From assembly GCA_037952775.1 (NCBI GenBank), contig JBANAY010000003.1, positions 7,068,001 through 7,132,000 of the forward strand: a stretch of DNA of 64,000 bases, written 5' to 3'. The translations under genes were made by a program, and so were the position numbers. Below the pieces are notes generated by a model. That model made no database searches. It saw only the letters and a program-made list of their open reading frames with translations, and was not told where the DNA came from. Shown one piece after another: positions 1 through 10,625 of this stretch (position 1 is the stretch's first letter; each line of letters begins with the position of its first letter). This DNA comes from Clonostachys chloroleuca (Eukaryota > Ascomycota > Sordariomycetes > Hypocreales > Bionectriaceae).

Positions 1-636
1 AATATTGGCCTTGGATTAAATTCTTATGGCTATGTGAGCGGCAATTGGTGTTGGATTCGCTCCGAGCACCTGACCCTTCGATACGCTCTTGGCCACGGCT
101 GGAGACTTGCCATCTTCGTCGCTACGATATCCATCTACACCTACATCTACATCCACCTGCAACGAACCTATAATGCTCTTCGAATGCTCCTGGGCGCCTC
201 CTCCTTCACCGAGCGCCGATCCCAAGACAGCGACGCACCGACCTTCCGATCCTCAGACACCCAGCACATCCTCGTCCGACACTCCTACACCGTCTCCTAC
301 GAGCTCGAGGGCGGCGGCATAGACGACGACTTTGGCGATCTGATGAGCCCCTCAGACCCGAACGGCAGTACACACTCGACTCTTCCACCCCCGCCAAACC
401 TGACGCGAATGATGCTCATGAACGGCTATCCCCTGGCATACATCATGCTCTGGATTCCCGGTATCGCAAACCGACTGGCCGAGTCGCTCGGCGGATCCCC
501 ACGATGGCTGCAAGCCCTTCAAGCTACGACTCAGTTCATCGGTATGGCCAACTCGTTGACGTACGGCATCAGCGAGCAGATGCGGCGCAACGCCCGCAAG
601 AGGTGGAAGGACAAGACGACGCTTGCCACCTACTGA
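1..636 (+). CDS. Git3-class G protein-coupled glucose/nutrient receptor, C-terminal part (5' end outside window)
   Basis: The reading frame is open from base 1 and ends at TAA 634-636, giving the last 211 residues. A membrane segment rich in I, Y and F follows the motif GNWCWI and the string LRYALGHGWRLAIF. Next comes a polar loop of about 80 residues (third cytoplasmic loop), then two hydrophobic segments (YPLAYIMLWIPGIANRL and the stretch around ATTQFIGMANSLTYG) and a basic tail. This order is that of the Git3 C-terminal domain of fungal receptors, which sense glucose or other nutrients at the plasma membrane and signal through a G-alpha subunit to cAMP/PKA. The ligand cannot be told from this part. 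Any intron further upstream lies outside the window. Confidence 0.85.
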   Translation, partial: NIGLGLNSYGYVSGNWCWIRSEHLTLRYALGHGWRLAIFVATISIYTYIYIHLQRTYNALRMLLGASSFTERRSQDSDAPTFRSSDTQHILVRHSYTVSYELEGGGIDDDFGDLMSPSDPNGSTHSTLPPPPNLTRMMLMNGYPLAYIMLWIPGIANRLAESLGGSPRWLQALQATTQFIGMANSLTYGISEQMRRNARKRWKDKTTLATY

Positions 637-1946
637 GTGTTTTTTTTACTATACTGCTGGGAGGAGGGGGAAAGAAGCATTCGCCTGTATTATTTAACGA
701 AGTAATGAAGACACGAACCTTCGTACAACATCACTTGGGACCACACTGTGGATCGGGAAGGGCCTTGTACACTGAGACGAGAGCTACATTAACGGCGCAA
801 GAGGGGGTTTTCTGCATTTACACCTTTGGGCCTGCTTTGTTGTAGGGTGGTTTAGGAATTTTGGAGGAATTTGGGTATTGGGAATTGGAAGCCTGTTGAT
901 CTGTCTGTATTTTCTGCATCCGTAAATATTACTCGTTTACTGACTCATACACTGTTCCAACTCTTCGCCTCAACCGTGCAATGTTCGCTCCATCTATGCT
1001 TGATCCTCCCTCGTATAGGCAGATACGACTTGGCCATGCAATAGCTCGGGGTCTTTCGAGCGAGAAACACGAGGTTGGGTGGGATCTCGCTTCGCTACAC
1101 GGCACGGCCGAGAATCCTTCCCAAACCCCTCAAACTGCTCACCCGCGCGGGAGGTTGGCTGCAGAGGGGCATGATTTGGTCATGGCGCCACCGCATGGAC
1201 TCTGATCTACTTCTGGAGTAGTTGTTTGGTCGGGGACTCTGCTAGCTGCCTAGAGATATGAAAGGCTCAGTTGATACGGAACCGTTCATGCCCCCTTTCA
1301 ATGAAACAAGTGGGCATTAAATTATCATTTCCATGCATGAGGATGAATTTTTGGAACTCGTAGGACTATGATATTGCTACGAAACGTGTTATCTGCTGTG
1401 TCTAGGTGAAAGTTTTGCACATCACTTGGTTCACAGCATGTTTGCGATGTTCAAGCCAAAGTTCTGGGAGCAAAGAACACTGTAGCGGCACAATAGATGC
1501 CAGAAATTTCAGATTATAAATTTCCCCGATATCGTGTTTAACCGGAGTTCATTGGCAAGTGAACGGCGACGCAGGCTCGCCACTGGTAAGGTGTGCTTCG
1601 GCTGAGCCTCCGCGGCCCCTCGTATCGGATGTGTTTGCTTTTTGCCTCTGACAGACCTGGCTGCCTCTCAGAATTGGTCGATTGCGAGGCTGGAGTTTCT
1701 CTATTACCCTATGTAGTTTATTCGTATTCAATTCGTGAAAATCCATCGCTGCAGGCAGATTTTTAGCATGTGTAGCTCTGATGAACTGGACCTCTGCCTT
1801 TCTCGGGGCAGTGTTTCTTTCCTCCGTGCCATGAATGTGCCTTTGCCTTAAATTTTCTTTTAAGTTGACAAAATTGGTATCGAGTAGAGATAGCAAGATA
1901 TACCTATATGGCCGTTTATTTACCTCTCGTTTATGACTGTTGTAGA
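637..1946. other. intergenic, no gene seen
   Basis: This is the space between the 3' ends of the receptor and the convergent GNAT gene. I find no frame with recognisable protein similarity and no RNA gene. The 3' UTRs of both neighbours must lie here. Confidence 0.6.
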
Positions 1947-2477
1947 TCAGTCCTCTAGCTTCAGTTCCCAATATCCCACATCAATCCAGCGCCCAAACTT
2001 CCGACCAATCTCGCTGAAATGAGCAACCTTGTGAAACCCAAAGCGCTCGTGGAATGCAACGCTTCCATCGTTAGGAAGAGCAACGACACCGATCACTACG
2101 TGCAGCCCGCGCGTACGCAGCTCATCAAGCAGGGCGCTATACAATGCCTTCCCTGCTCCGGACCTGGTGACTTGCTGGTCGATGTAGACGGAGCTTTCGA
2201 CCGACGTGCGGTAGGCTGGCCGGGCGTGCCATCTTGTGGCATAGGTGTATCCGATTAGCTTTCCTCCTGCTGTTGCGACCAGCCAGGGCAATTCGGCTGC
2301 TTCTACTATGGCGATCCGCTGAGCCATTTCCATGGGCTCGACGGGCGCCTCCTCGAATGAGATGGTAGTCGACGCGACGTACGGATTGTAGATGGCGCAA
2401 ATAGCTGCGGCGTCGTCTGGCGTGGCCGGACGGATGGAGACGGAGCTCATGTCGTGGAGAGGAGCCGGCGTAGCCAT
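1947..2477 (-). CDS. GNAT N-acetyltransferase, phosphinothricin-acetyltransferase-like
   Basis: Single-exon gene of 176 aa. The N-terminal SIRPATPDDAAAICAIYNPY is the typical beta1-alpha1 opening of PAT/Bar-like GNAT enzymes, which move acetyl from acetyl-CoA to a primary amine such as an amino-acid analogue. The acetyl-CoA pyrophosphate loop is visible as TRSGAGKALYSALLDEL (R/Q-x-x-G-x-G/A), and the C-terminal FHERFGFHKVAHF is the conserved beta5-alpha4 end. I chose the first ATG (2475-2477); a second ATG at MSSVSIRP, nine codons later, is an equally reasonable start. The substrate is unknown; detoxification of amino-acid-like compounds is inference from the family. It is divergent to the Zn2Cys6 gene, with about 870 bp between them. 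Confidence 0.85.
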   Translation of the reverse strand: MATPAPLHDMSSVSIRPATPDDAAAICAIYNPYVASTTISFEEAPVEPMEMAQRIAIVEAAELPWLVATAGGKLIGYTYATRWHARPAYRTSVESSVYIDQQVTRSGAGKALYSALLDELRTRGLHVVIGVVALPNDGSVAFHERFGFHKVAHFSEIGRKFGRWIDVGYWELKLED

Positions 2478-3350
2478 GATTGCCAGCTAAGCAGTGATGA
2501 TATGCGAAGACCGTCACCGAGTGGATGGCGAGACACCATTCAAATGAAGATGAGGCAGTTTTGGAGTCTGCTATCTTCCTATCCGCCCTCCGTATCTGTC
2601 GCGACCACCATCATATTTATTATCAAGGCCTAATCGCTTTCCCCACCTGTGATATCGATCTATTTGTAAAGCGTACTTCAATTACTGACTCATAATTTAG
2701 CCCGATCGGATGGTGATACCACCACATGTTAAGCTTGCCGTGAGAGTTGCAGATGAGATGAACCCTTGGCCTGGGCTAAGCTGGAAGTCGCTTTGACCGT
2801 GTTGGCTTTAAATTTGACCGCGCGAGGGGTGCTTATCAAGCGCGCAAAGCAATCGAAAGCATTCTCCCTTCTTCACCAAGGCAGAGTCGTCATTGCTCGG
2901 CGGAGGAATGACTCAAGGCTAGGTGGGTAGTAGATAAGATCCCTTCATTACCCATGCGACTCTATGAGGTCTTTCTGACATTATGGGAACTTCAGTCAGT
3001 TTGCTTATGCCTATTGCCATGATGATACGCGATGAACTAACAAGAAGACCTTACATACTATGGCGATCGAGTACTCCGTACTGGAGCCTGCGAAACAATG
3101 ACATCTCGCCAGGGATTGACATGGTGAGATTGATTCTTGGCTACAGCGCTTCCCCCGCTGTGGGTTAGCAAACAGGTCGCTAGATGTCAGCTTATTCTCC
3201 AGTCTCCTCTCATGCGTGATTCTCTCTCAACGCGTGTCCTGCTACACGCCGCCAGCCTACCATCGACCATTCGCTCTAACGAGGGACTTCCATCTCCATA
3301 GTTGGTCTCTCGTTCTGTCGTAGGCTTAAACACGCCTGACCTGAGTCGCT
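2478..3350. other. divergent intergenic/promoter region
   Basis: Separates the start of the GNAT gene (minus) from the start of the Zn2Cys6 factor (plus), so it must carry both promoters. I see no clear TATA box or palindromic CGG site and no coding frame I can support. Confidence 0.5.
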
Positions 3351-5021
3351 ATGCCTGGCATTCCCAAGTCAACAGCCTGCCAAGATTGCAAGCGGAAAAA
3401 GATCAAGGTCAGTGGGTGATAGCTTCAGAACCGGATGGACGATCCCAGCAACATCGTCGTAGGCTATTGACAGCAATAATACAGAAGCTAACTGAAGTCC
3501 AGTGTGATAAGAATTGGCCAGCCTGTGGACAATGTCTGCGCTCCAGGCTCGCCTGCCAGGGGCCGACATCCCTCGCCAAGTTTGTCCACCGCGCCGCGCC
3601 TCCAGTTCAACGGAGGGCACGGCTCGAATCGCCTGAGCTGCAAAGCCAAAACCCTCGCACTAAGTTTGCCAAGCTCGTCCAGCGCGGTCAAGCATCAACT
3701 TTCGAGAATGGAACCTCCATATCGATTATGCGCCTCCAGGCACCCCGCGCGAGCCCGCCTTCCACTTCGGCTGAAAGGCTTGCCGTCAAGCTCAATATGC
3801 TTTTGAGAGATGGCCTCGACAACGGAGTCTGCAGATTGATGAGCTATTTACCACATGTTCGGCAGCGACTGGGACATAGCACCTGTCTGCGAGACTGCAC
3901 GGCTGTATTTTGCTCCGCATGGGCGGACTATCGTCGCCGGGCGCCCGCGGAGAAGTTGATCTCCCTAAAGCTCTTTGGAAAGGCGCTCCGAAGTCTTGGG
4001 AAGGCTGTTCAGGACAATAAGATGGCCTTCACTGCGGAGACTCTGGGTGCAATGGCGCTGCTGGAGCGCACCGAGAGTCTGTTCGGCGTTGGCCCTGTCA
4101 AACACCTGGTTAAGCATTTGAATGGCATCAAGTATGTGCTCCAGCATAAAGGCCCGCCGAATCTGGACGATGGACTAGATGTTTTGTTGACTTTCGAGAA
4201 CCAAGGCGCCCTGGTAAGTTTATCCCCCCATGTTTGTGAGAAACGCTCTGGGGAGAAAAAAATCCTCTAATATTTGGTGTTAGTTTGCATTGTCATTGAC
4301 AGGTGATGAGAACTACATGCTGAAAGAAAATTGGGAAATGATCGCAGAAAAGGCCGCCCGAGAGAAGGAGATAGCTCGTGGACAGGAATGCTTTCCCGCT
4401 GACTTTGATATGGGTGAGGGGGTCGTAGCTAAATGGCCGGACTGGGTCCAGATAACCAAGTCCCTCCGCAAAGATCCTGATGAGATGGAGGACAAGAAGG
4501 TGGAAGTCCTTGATACACTTCACACCTTGGACGGGGAAATGGATGTATTGATGGCCGGAGTGACGGAGAAGGCGACTTCTCTGGGGTTTTTGCGTGAGAT
4601 TGCTGACGCAGAACTCTTCACTCTGAGCAAGTATGAGTTTGGATCACTCTTCTTCGCACAGGCGTTTGCGGGAACGCTTCTTCTTCAGATGGTCATCCGA
4701 CGATTTATTTACGACATCGGGATGATATATGGCTCCCCAGAAGCAATTACATTTTCCCGGTACCGAGACATCTGTGTGCAGTTATGGATGATCCTCCCAT
4801 ATATGGCCACCCAAGATCCTCTTTCTGCGATGGATTTGCTAAACCGAGTCTATCTCAGCATTGAAGCCGCAGACGAATACGAGAAGGATTGTTTTCTTGA
4901 AGCTTTTTTGGCACTCGATGAATATCAGAAACGACTCCCGGCGGATAAGAGACAACTAGAAAAAACTCTCCGAAGCATGGCGGAAGGCCGTTTTGGGCGA
5001 GCTATACACCAAAATACATAA
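3351..5021 (+). CDS. Zn2Cys6 fungal transcription factor
   Basis: Three-exon model: 3351-3407, 3503-4213, 4284-5021, giving 501 aa. The first intron splits the zinc cluster: exon 1 ends CQDCKRKKIK and exon 2 starts CDKNWPACGQC. Joined, they give Cys10, 13, 20, 27, 30 and 37 with spacing C-x2-C-x6-C-x6-C-x2-C-x6-C, the binuclear cluster that binds CGG triplets. The second intron (gtaagt...tgttag) is phase 0 and restores a helical middle/C-terminal region like the fungal transcription-factor regulatory domain (FENQGAL, then FALSLTGDE). It is probably a nuclear regulator. The epimerase-like gene 340 bp downstream on the same strand is a possible target, but nothing in the sequence proves it. Start chosen because the ATG opens directly into the cluster. 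Confidence 0.85.
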
Positions 5022-5358
5022 ATTTAGTTATCAACAACTTGAATCAGACTTGGGCCGTATCCTTCATCGTGTTGATGCCATATTAATAGTAGTGGTCTGA
5101 AAGTTCTACGCAAATATGGTGCGACTCACGTTGCCAATTGCCATCCATCTTCGACACGGAATTCCGCGGAGTGGGACTTGTCCGTCTCCGTCTCCGTCTC
5201 CGATATTCTTTACTAATGACCGATAAATGCCTTTGTAGGTATAAAAGAGGATGAGGGGTTGAACTTTGCCGGTTATAGGATATATTCTCCGTAAAATTGC
5301 ATCTTTCTGTTGTCTCGTTCTATACTTGCGCAAGTATTTGCATTGCCAGCTGAAAACC
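5022..5358. repeat. intergenic with (TCCGTC)n microsatellite
   Basis: Short spacer between two same-strand genes. A hexamer repeat TCCGTC, a little over three units, lies at 5181-5202. No coding frame is supported. It probably holds the terminator of the factor gene and the promoter of the epimerase-like gene. Confidence 0.5.
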
Positions 5359-6612
5359 ATGGCCAAGATCTTCTTGTTGGTCGAACTCCCTCTAAACGAG
5401 ATGTTTTCCAGTTGAGCTAATCTCACCATGCTATCTCTAGAACCGGTGCGTCGGGCTACATTGGTGGTGATTTCCTCCATCTTCTCAACAAATTGCACCC
5501 CGAATACCAAGTGAAGGCCTTGGTACGAGGTGCTGCCAAAATTGAAGCTGTCAAGGAGGCCTTCGATAGCAATCAAGTCCAAGTAGTGGAGGGAGATTTG
5601 GATGATTCCAGTCTCATTTCTCGAGAAACAAGCGGAGCCGACATTGTCATCAGTAAGCAGCATGACGAATATTCAATACCAGTTCCTAATTCTCACCACG
5701 AATTTTCCAGATCTAGCCGCTTCAGGACATCTCCAAAGCGTGGAAGCAATCCATAAGGCTCTATCTCCTAAATCTAGAGATCCCAGGCCCCCCTACTGGA
5801 TCCAAATATCCGGAGGGAGTGTTGTAGCCGCGGCGGAGGTGACGGACAAGACTCGAATCTCTGGTACAGGTAGCGATGTTACCTGGGATGATCTTCTGGA
5901 TCTTGAGGCCTTGAAAACCTTCATCAAGAAGTATCCTTATCGCAAAGTCGATAATTATATGCTGGACGTGGCTACCACTGCTCCTCACATTAACACTGCT
6001 GTCGTCATCCCTCCCATGATCTATGGGCCCGGTCGTGGCCCGGTTAATCAGAGGAGCGTGCAGCTCCCCGACCTTGTCAGAGAAACCTTGAAGCGTCGTC
6101 GAGCGTTTCAAGTTGGGCCTGGCGAGAGCCGTTGGAGCTCCATCCATATTCGAGATCTGAGCCAAGTCATTGTCCGCCTTGTTGAGAAGGCAGTGGAGGG
6201 TAGGAAAGAAGAGAACCTTTGGGGGCCGAGAGGGCTATATTTCACTGGCGTAGGGGAGTTGGTATGTTTACGACTGGAAACTCTTTGAATTGGAGTGAGT
6301 GCTAAACAGCTAACACATTGAACTTAGTCATTGGCGGAAATATCTACACGGATAGCATCAGCGGCAGTGAGTGCCAAACTTTTATCTAACACGTCAGTTG
6401 AAGAGCTCGACGCAGATCAGTTTGAGAGTCTCTTGCCTCACGGCAACGTGTTGTATGGAACCAACGTTCGATATGGCGCCAGCAGAGCTCGAAGGTATCT
6501 CGACTGGGAACCTAAGGAAGAAAGTCTGGAGGAAACCATTTCAGCGACGGTGCAAGCGGAGGCTAAGAGTCTTGGGCTTACCCGTACGAGCGAGAGTCCT
6601 ACTCGTCTCTAA
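5359..6612 (+). CDS. NAD(P)-dependent epimerase/dehydratase-like oxidoreductase
   Basis: Four-exon model: 5359-5375, 5441-5652, 5711-6261, 6328-6612; 354 aa. Exon 1 plus exon 2 give MAKIFLTGASGYIGGD, with the GxxGxxG nucleotide-binding loop of extended short-chain dehydrogenases near residues 8-14. The first donor (gttggt) is weak but is the only join that restores this N terminus. Exon 3 holds NLAASGHLQSVEAI, ISGGSV, and IPPMIYGPGRGP followed by SIHIRDLSQVIVRLVE, typical of fungal nucleoside-diphosphate-sugar epimerase relatives. The usual YxxxK pair appears as YPYRKVDNY. Likely cytosolic, reducing or epimerising a small substrate that cannot be named. It follows the Zn2Cys6 gene on the same strand, so control by it is possible. 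Confidence 0.8.
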
Positions 6613-6828
6613 AAGAGCACGCTGTGTCAAACTCGTGCCTTTACATGAATAGATGGAACTCTTGCGTGGCCCCATCAATACCGCCCTCTTCCTGTGTTTA
6701 GACAATTGTCTATTCAAGACCTCTGTTGGAAATCAGTCGGTTCTTTGACTTGTTGATTGAATGAAATATTGTTTCTTTCTAGATATCCAAACTGAGACAT
6801 TACACTGTCGTAGCCACATGAAATTCGC

Positions 6829-7579
6829 TTAATCATCCTCATCATAGTCTTCCTGCTCCTCTTCCTCCTCTTCGTCCTCATCCTCATCCTCATCAGAGGA
6901 TGAGGATGAGTCGTCGTCGTCGCTCCCAGACTTCTCAGAACCTTCCTCCTCGCGATCGCTATCGCCAGAGTGATGGGCTTCGTCGCCGTGAACACCAGCA
7001 GCGTGTGCACCGTGACCACCATGGCCACCACCACCACCATGGCCGCCGCTCTTGGCCTTGTCCTTTGCCTTCTTCTTATCCAGCAGCTCTTTACCCTTCT
7101 TCAGCAGCGAGAGAAAACCACCGCCACTCTTCTCCTTCTTCTCACCTCCACCTTCATCATCGGAACCACCGTCTCTGTCCTTCTTTTTCTTGTCGTCCTT
7201 ATCCTTGTCTGACTTTTCTTCCTTATCCTTCTTCTCATCTTTGTCCTTATCCTTCTTCTCGTCCTTGTCCTTATCGGACTTCTCACCTTGGTACTTCTCA
7301 GCCTCACCGCGCGTCGCCTTGTCGCCCTCAGCGCCAGGCGGGTGTGGTGGGTGAGACGATTGCGCCCCCGTAGCGGGAGCGGCCCCAGGGAATTCCCATT
7401 GGGAGACTCCAGTGTGAGTGTTAATGTAGAACCTGCGTGAGAATAACGCGCTGTCAGCGCCGCCCTCAAGTTGGCGTCATCAATTGAACGTACCATCGCT
7501 GGTAGTTGGTATCCCACTGCGCAGCCCATCCAGCGGGTAGCGGCGGGCCGGGAACAGGAGCGGTAGTCTGATCGGCCAT
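6829..7579 (-). CDS. WW-domain protein with long charged, acidic tail
   Basis: Two exons (7579-7494 and 7432-6829) joined by a 61 nt intron with gtacgt donor and cacgcag acceptor; 229 aa. Residues 13-44 form one WW domain with Trp18, the aromatic YQRWFY block, Trp41 and Pro44; the intron interrupts the codon of Trp29. WW domains bind proline-rich peptides. The rest is low complexity: about 60 residues of K/D/E repeats, a GGG-HGG-rich stretch, and a C-terminal run of D, E and S. This tail is predicted disordered. Related fungal WW proteins are annotated only by domain, so the role (nuclear scaffold, RNA-processing partner or chaperone-like) is open. Codon runs such as GAG/GAT create a tcctca microsatellite near 6845-6901. 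Confidence 0.8.
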
Positions 7580-9159
7580 GATGCCAAGAGGGTTCCTCTG
7601 CAGTGATTATGTGAACGAAGTGTGTATGGGATGTGGCGGTGGAACGAGGGAGACTTGGCGTGCAGCCGAAGGTAAGTAGGAACACTGATGAGATATGGAA
7701 GACGGGAGGAGGGGAATACAATCGATTGGGCGACCACGGAATATTTGTAGTAGCATTAATACGGGACAGGGTCAATCAATCTCGTCCGGAAAGCCAACAG
7801 AAGTACTCGGTCCCGCGCAGTAAGAGCCGATGTGGAGGGGATCAGGCGAGGCAGTAGGGCGAACCGGGAGGTGGGCATTGTCTCGCCGCATGATTCTCCA
7901 TTCGGGGAGGTGCCATTGCTCAAGCACACCACAAGATCGAGCAATTTCAGATATGCAAGAGAGCAACATCGTAAGCACAGTTGGCGCTGTCATCTTGTGG
8001 GGCGGCATTGGGACAATATCGACACGTTGGGAGGCGCTGGGAGCTTCGGCAATCCTGATCAATGGCTGGCTGGGTTGCTTTGGTGGCTCCTACCTGTCCA
8101 TTGAGGCCGGGGAGGGGTCAAACTCGTCCCGTATGGCCGCTTATTTTTAGATAGCGGTTACGCCATTTTCATGCAAGGCCATCCTGCATGTCTCTGCTAG
8201 CAAAGGGGATATCCATCACTTGGGTCCGTTGGCAGGTACATGGACCTGCCAAGGCCTGTGATTGAGCGTAGCAGCCTTTGAGATGGGGTCAAGACGCACT
8301 ACAGGGCTGCAGTCAGCGTGAGTGGGTGGGCAGGCATGGATACATCACGACCAGCACAACCAGTGAGACCTTTGCAGGAGATTTGGAAACCCGGGATGGG
8401 ATACCTGGCAGTGAACATCAGGTAGTCACAGGCAGACAGGCAAACAGGGTACTGGCTTTGCTGTTCATTGATCCCTCTGACATAAGCTCAGGCCAGCGTT
8501 TGGCGAGCCAACACGGTCTCGAAGATGGGCGAAACAGTAGATCGACGGAATGTGGGGACAGGTCCGCTAAGAGATTTTCATTGCTGAATCAATGAGGAAA
8601 GGAACGTGTTGGCTGAACCCCTTGTTTTTCAGCTAAGCAGGAGTCGAGATTAGCCGCCGAGCTGATATTTGAGGGGCACAGCGTAGCCTCCTCCAGCCAC
8701 TGTTGGTTCTCAATCGTCTTGTTGGTCAGCTCATCAGAACACCATCCGTCCGTCACATTGCAGGCAGAAGTTGTAGTGGGGGTGGCTGAGACACAATCCT
8801 TCGTCCCCTCCCGTTGATTACAGGGCACACGTGAGGTGAGCGAGCCGAACGTTTCCTGCCGCTTTGCCATTGGTTCTCCACCTACCAGGCTTCTGGTTAT
8901 GCTTAGTGCTTAACTGCTGGCTGTATCTATGCATATATTTCCTGTCTAAAGATGTCTGAACTGATTAGTTGTCAAGGCACTTGGTTTAGTAATGTCGATG
9001 CAAGTGATGTCAAACTCAATCGCCCTTGTCATTTTGTCGATTGCCACAACTATCACCGGTTCCATAGAGTATATTTGTTGTGCTACAAAATAAAAGGCCG
9101 TATCTGATCGCGATGACAGTCTTCATCTGTTCACCGTTAATCCTAGAAACGCAGCGCGC
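7580..9159. other. intergenic, promoter of the WW gene
   Basis: About 1.6 kb upstream of the WW gene and downstream of the DUF7730 gene. A 93-codon minus-strand frame at 8589-8870 starts with ATG and has six Cys but no signal peptide or known motif, so I do not call it. No RNA gene or repeat was recognised. Confidence 0.4.
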
Positions 9160-10625
9160 TTAGAGACACTGTCTCCGCAAGAGTTTGAACTCACCAGGAA
9201 TGAGACCGTCAACCGCTTCCTCAGCGATATGCACCCGATATCCGCCAAGAGCTCGACTGAGCGCTTTCCCTTCTTCGATTCGTTGGGGTGTCAAGATCCT
9301 GTCTTCGGCCGTGGATAGTTGGCGCCAATGCTTCAATCCTCCCAACTCCGATACATGTGGTTGGGTTACCGCCCTCCCTTGCGACTTTGTTAAATAGACT
9401 TCTGCAGCCTGGCAGTAAGGCAAGTTCCCTAGACTAATGGTGACATTGGCGGAAGTTGGTGTCATCCTCTTGACGGCCATATCAAACAATTCAAACGCTC
9501 GTGAGACTGCTTCATCCACAAGTTCAGCAATAACTGCAGCTGGAATAGCGGTCGCACTAATAAGTCGCTGAATTTCTTCGTCGCTGGGTATATGTAGGCC
9601 TAGCATACATATTCGGAGATATTTTAGGGAAGGGAGGACCGTATTTTCTCTTTCCTGAGATCTGTAACCTCTGAATGCATCGGTGAGGGGGATACAGAAA
9701 GGATGCCAAATCAATTCAAGAGATGTTAATAGGGAGAGGGTTTCTGGACGGGAGAATGTCGTGCAATCCACGCAGGAGAGGAAACGAAGCCGTCTGTATT
9801 GGATTCGTGCGGTAGAGAACTTCCACTCCTTCGACGTACCTGCCTTGATGTCAGCAATTTTGACCAGTATCGTCAGCAATATCAAGGCCAACACTCACGC
9901 TTGCTGACAAGTACGAAACCAACCCGTCGCCCCAATGTGGCACTTGCTGGGCCATGCGCCAGGCCATTTAGAACAGGTGCCTTCACCCTTTAGGCAACCG
10001 TCGAGGTGGTTTGTTCCCTTCATGGCGGGCCAGCTCCGAGTCCTACCTAGTGACAGCGGGTCGTCTTCTGGCTCGCTTCGATGGCATACGCAGCCGTACC
10101 ACATCCACTTCGCTGGCTCTCCGGTAAATTCATGATAATGCCGCGCGTGAGCTGTCGAATCTTGCGGCTCGGCGTCCACCAACCTCCAGGGACTCTGAAA
10201 AATCACACTCATGTGCATCGTACGATGTCCAAACGCGTGAATTAGGATACGCCGCCGCACTTCAGGTGGCAGCATGCTGAAGAACCGACCATTTGGCTTG
10301 GGAGTCAGCCTGATCATCCTTAATGCTGATGGGAGCCGGGGCGGGGATAGGCGGAAGAAGGTATTGGATGGCATATCCTTCGAAATGCCCGCTATCAGAT
10401 GTTGACTCGTGCGAGTGACTCCCATGATGCGCATGCTGTTGAGTTCTAGTAAAGACACGTCTGCAAGCGTAACAGTTGTGTGATAATTAAAAAGGGACGG
10501 CAGATGATGAAGACGATATCGACAAACGTGACGAGGACGAACCGGGCCAACGTTAGCACTACACCATTATGGTGGCGATCAATCCAGATGTCACGAAAGG
10601 TGACAGTCTTCTTCAGTTGTATCAT
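9160..10625 (-). pseudogene. DUF7730-type protein gene with an apparent frameshift
   Basis: The middle exon (about 10460-9899) encodes FSMLPPEVRRRILIHAFGHRT, WMWYGCVCHR, DGCLKGEGTCSKWPGAWPSKC and GWFRTCQQA, in the order seen in fungal DUF7730 proteins, a family of unknown, F-box-like appearance. A 59 nt intron (9840-9898, gtgagt...ggcag) leads to YVEGVEVLYRTN, the expected continuation. That frame ends early, while the family-like RPETLSLLTSLELIW and the rest run in another frame to 9160. The break lies near 9744-9757, and no intron of acceptable size repairs it. A hydrophobic stretch upstream (10625-10500, VVLTLARFVLVTFVDIVFIICRP) looks like the usual N-terminal membrane segment, but I could not find an in-phase splice to the next exon. 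Decayed gene, or a sequence error. Confidence 0.6.

Noticed and set aside
1549..1971. 140-codon minus-strand frame overlapping the GNAT 3' end
   Set aside because: Starts at TTG, no motif, and overlaps the GNAT stop in another frame.
8589..8870. 93-codon minus-strand ATG frame with several Cys
   Set aside because: No signal peptide, no family motif, and it lies in the promoter region of another gene.
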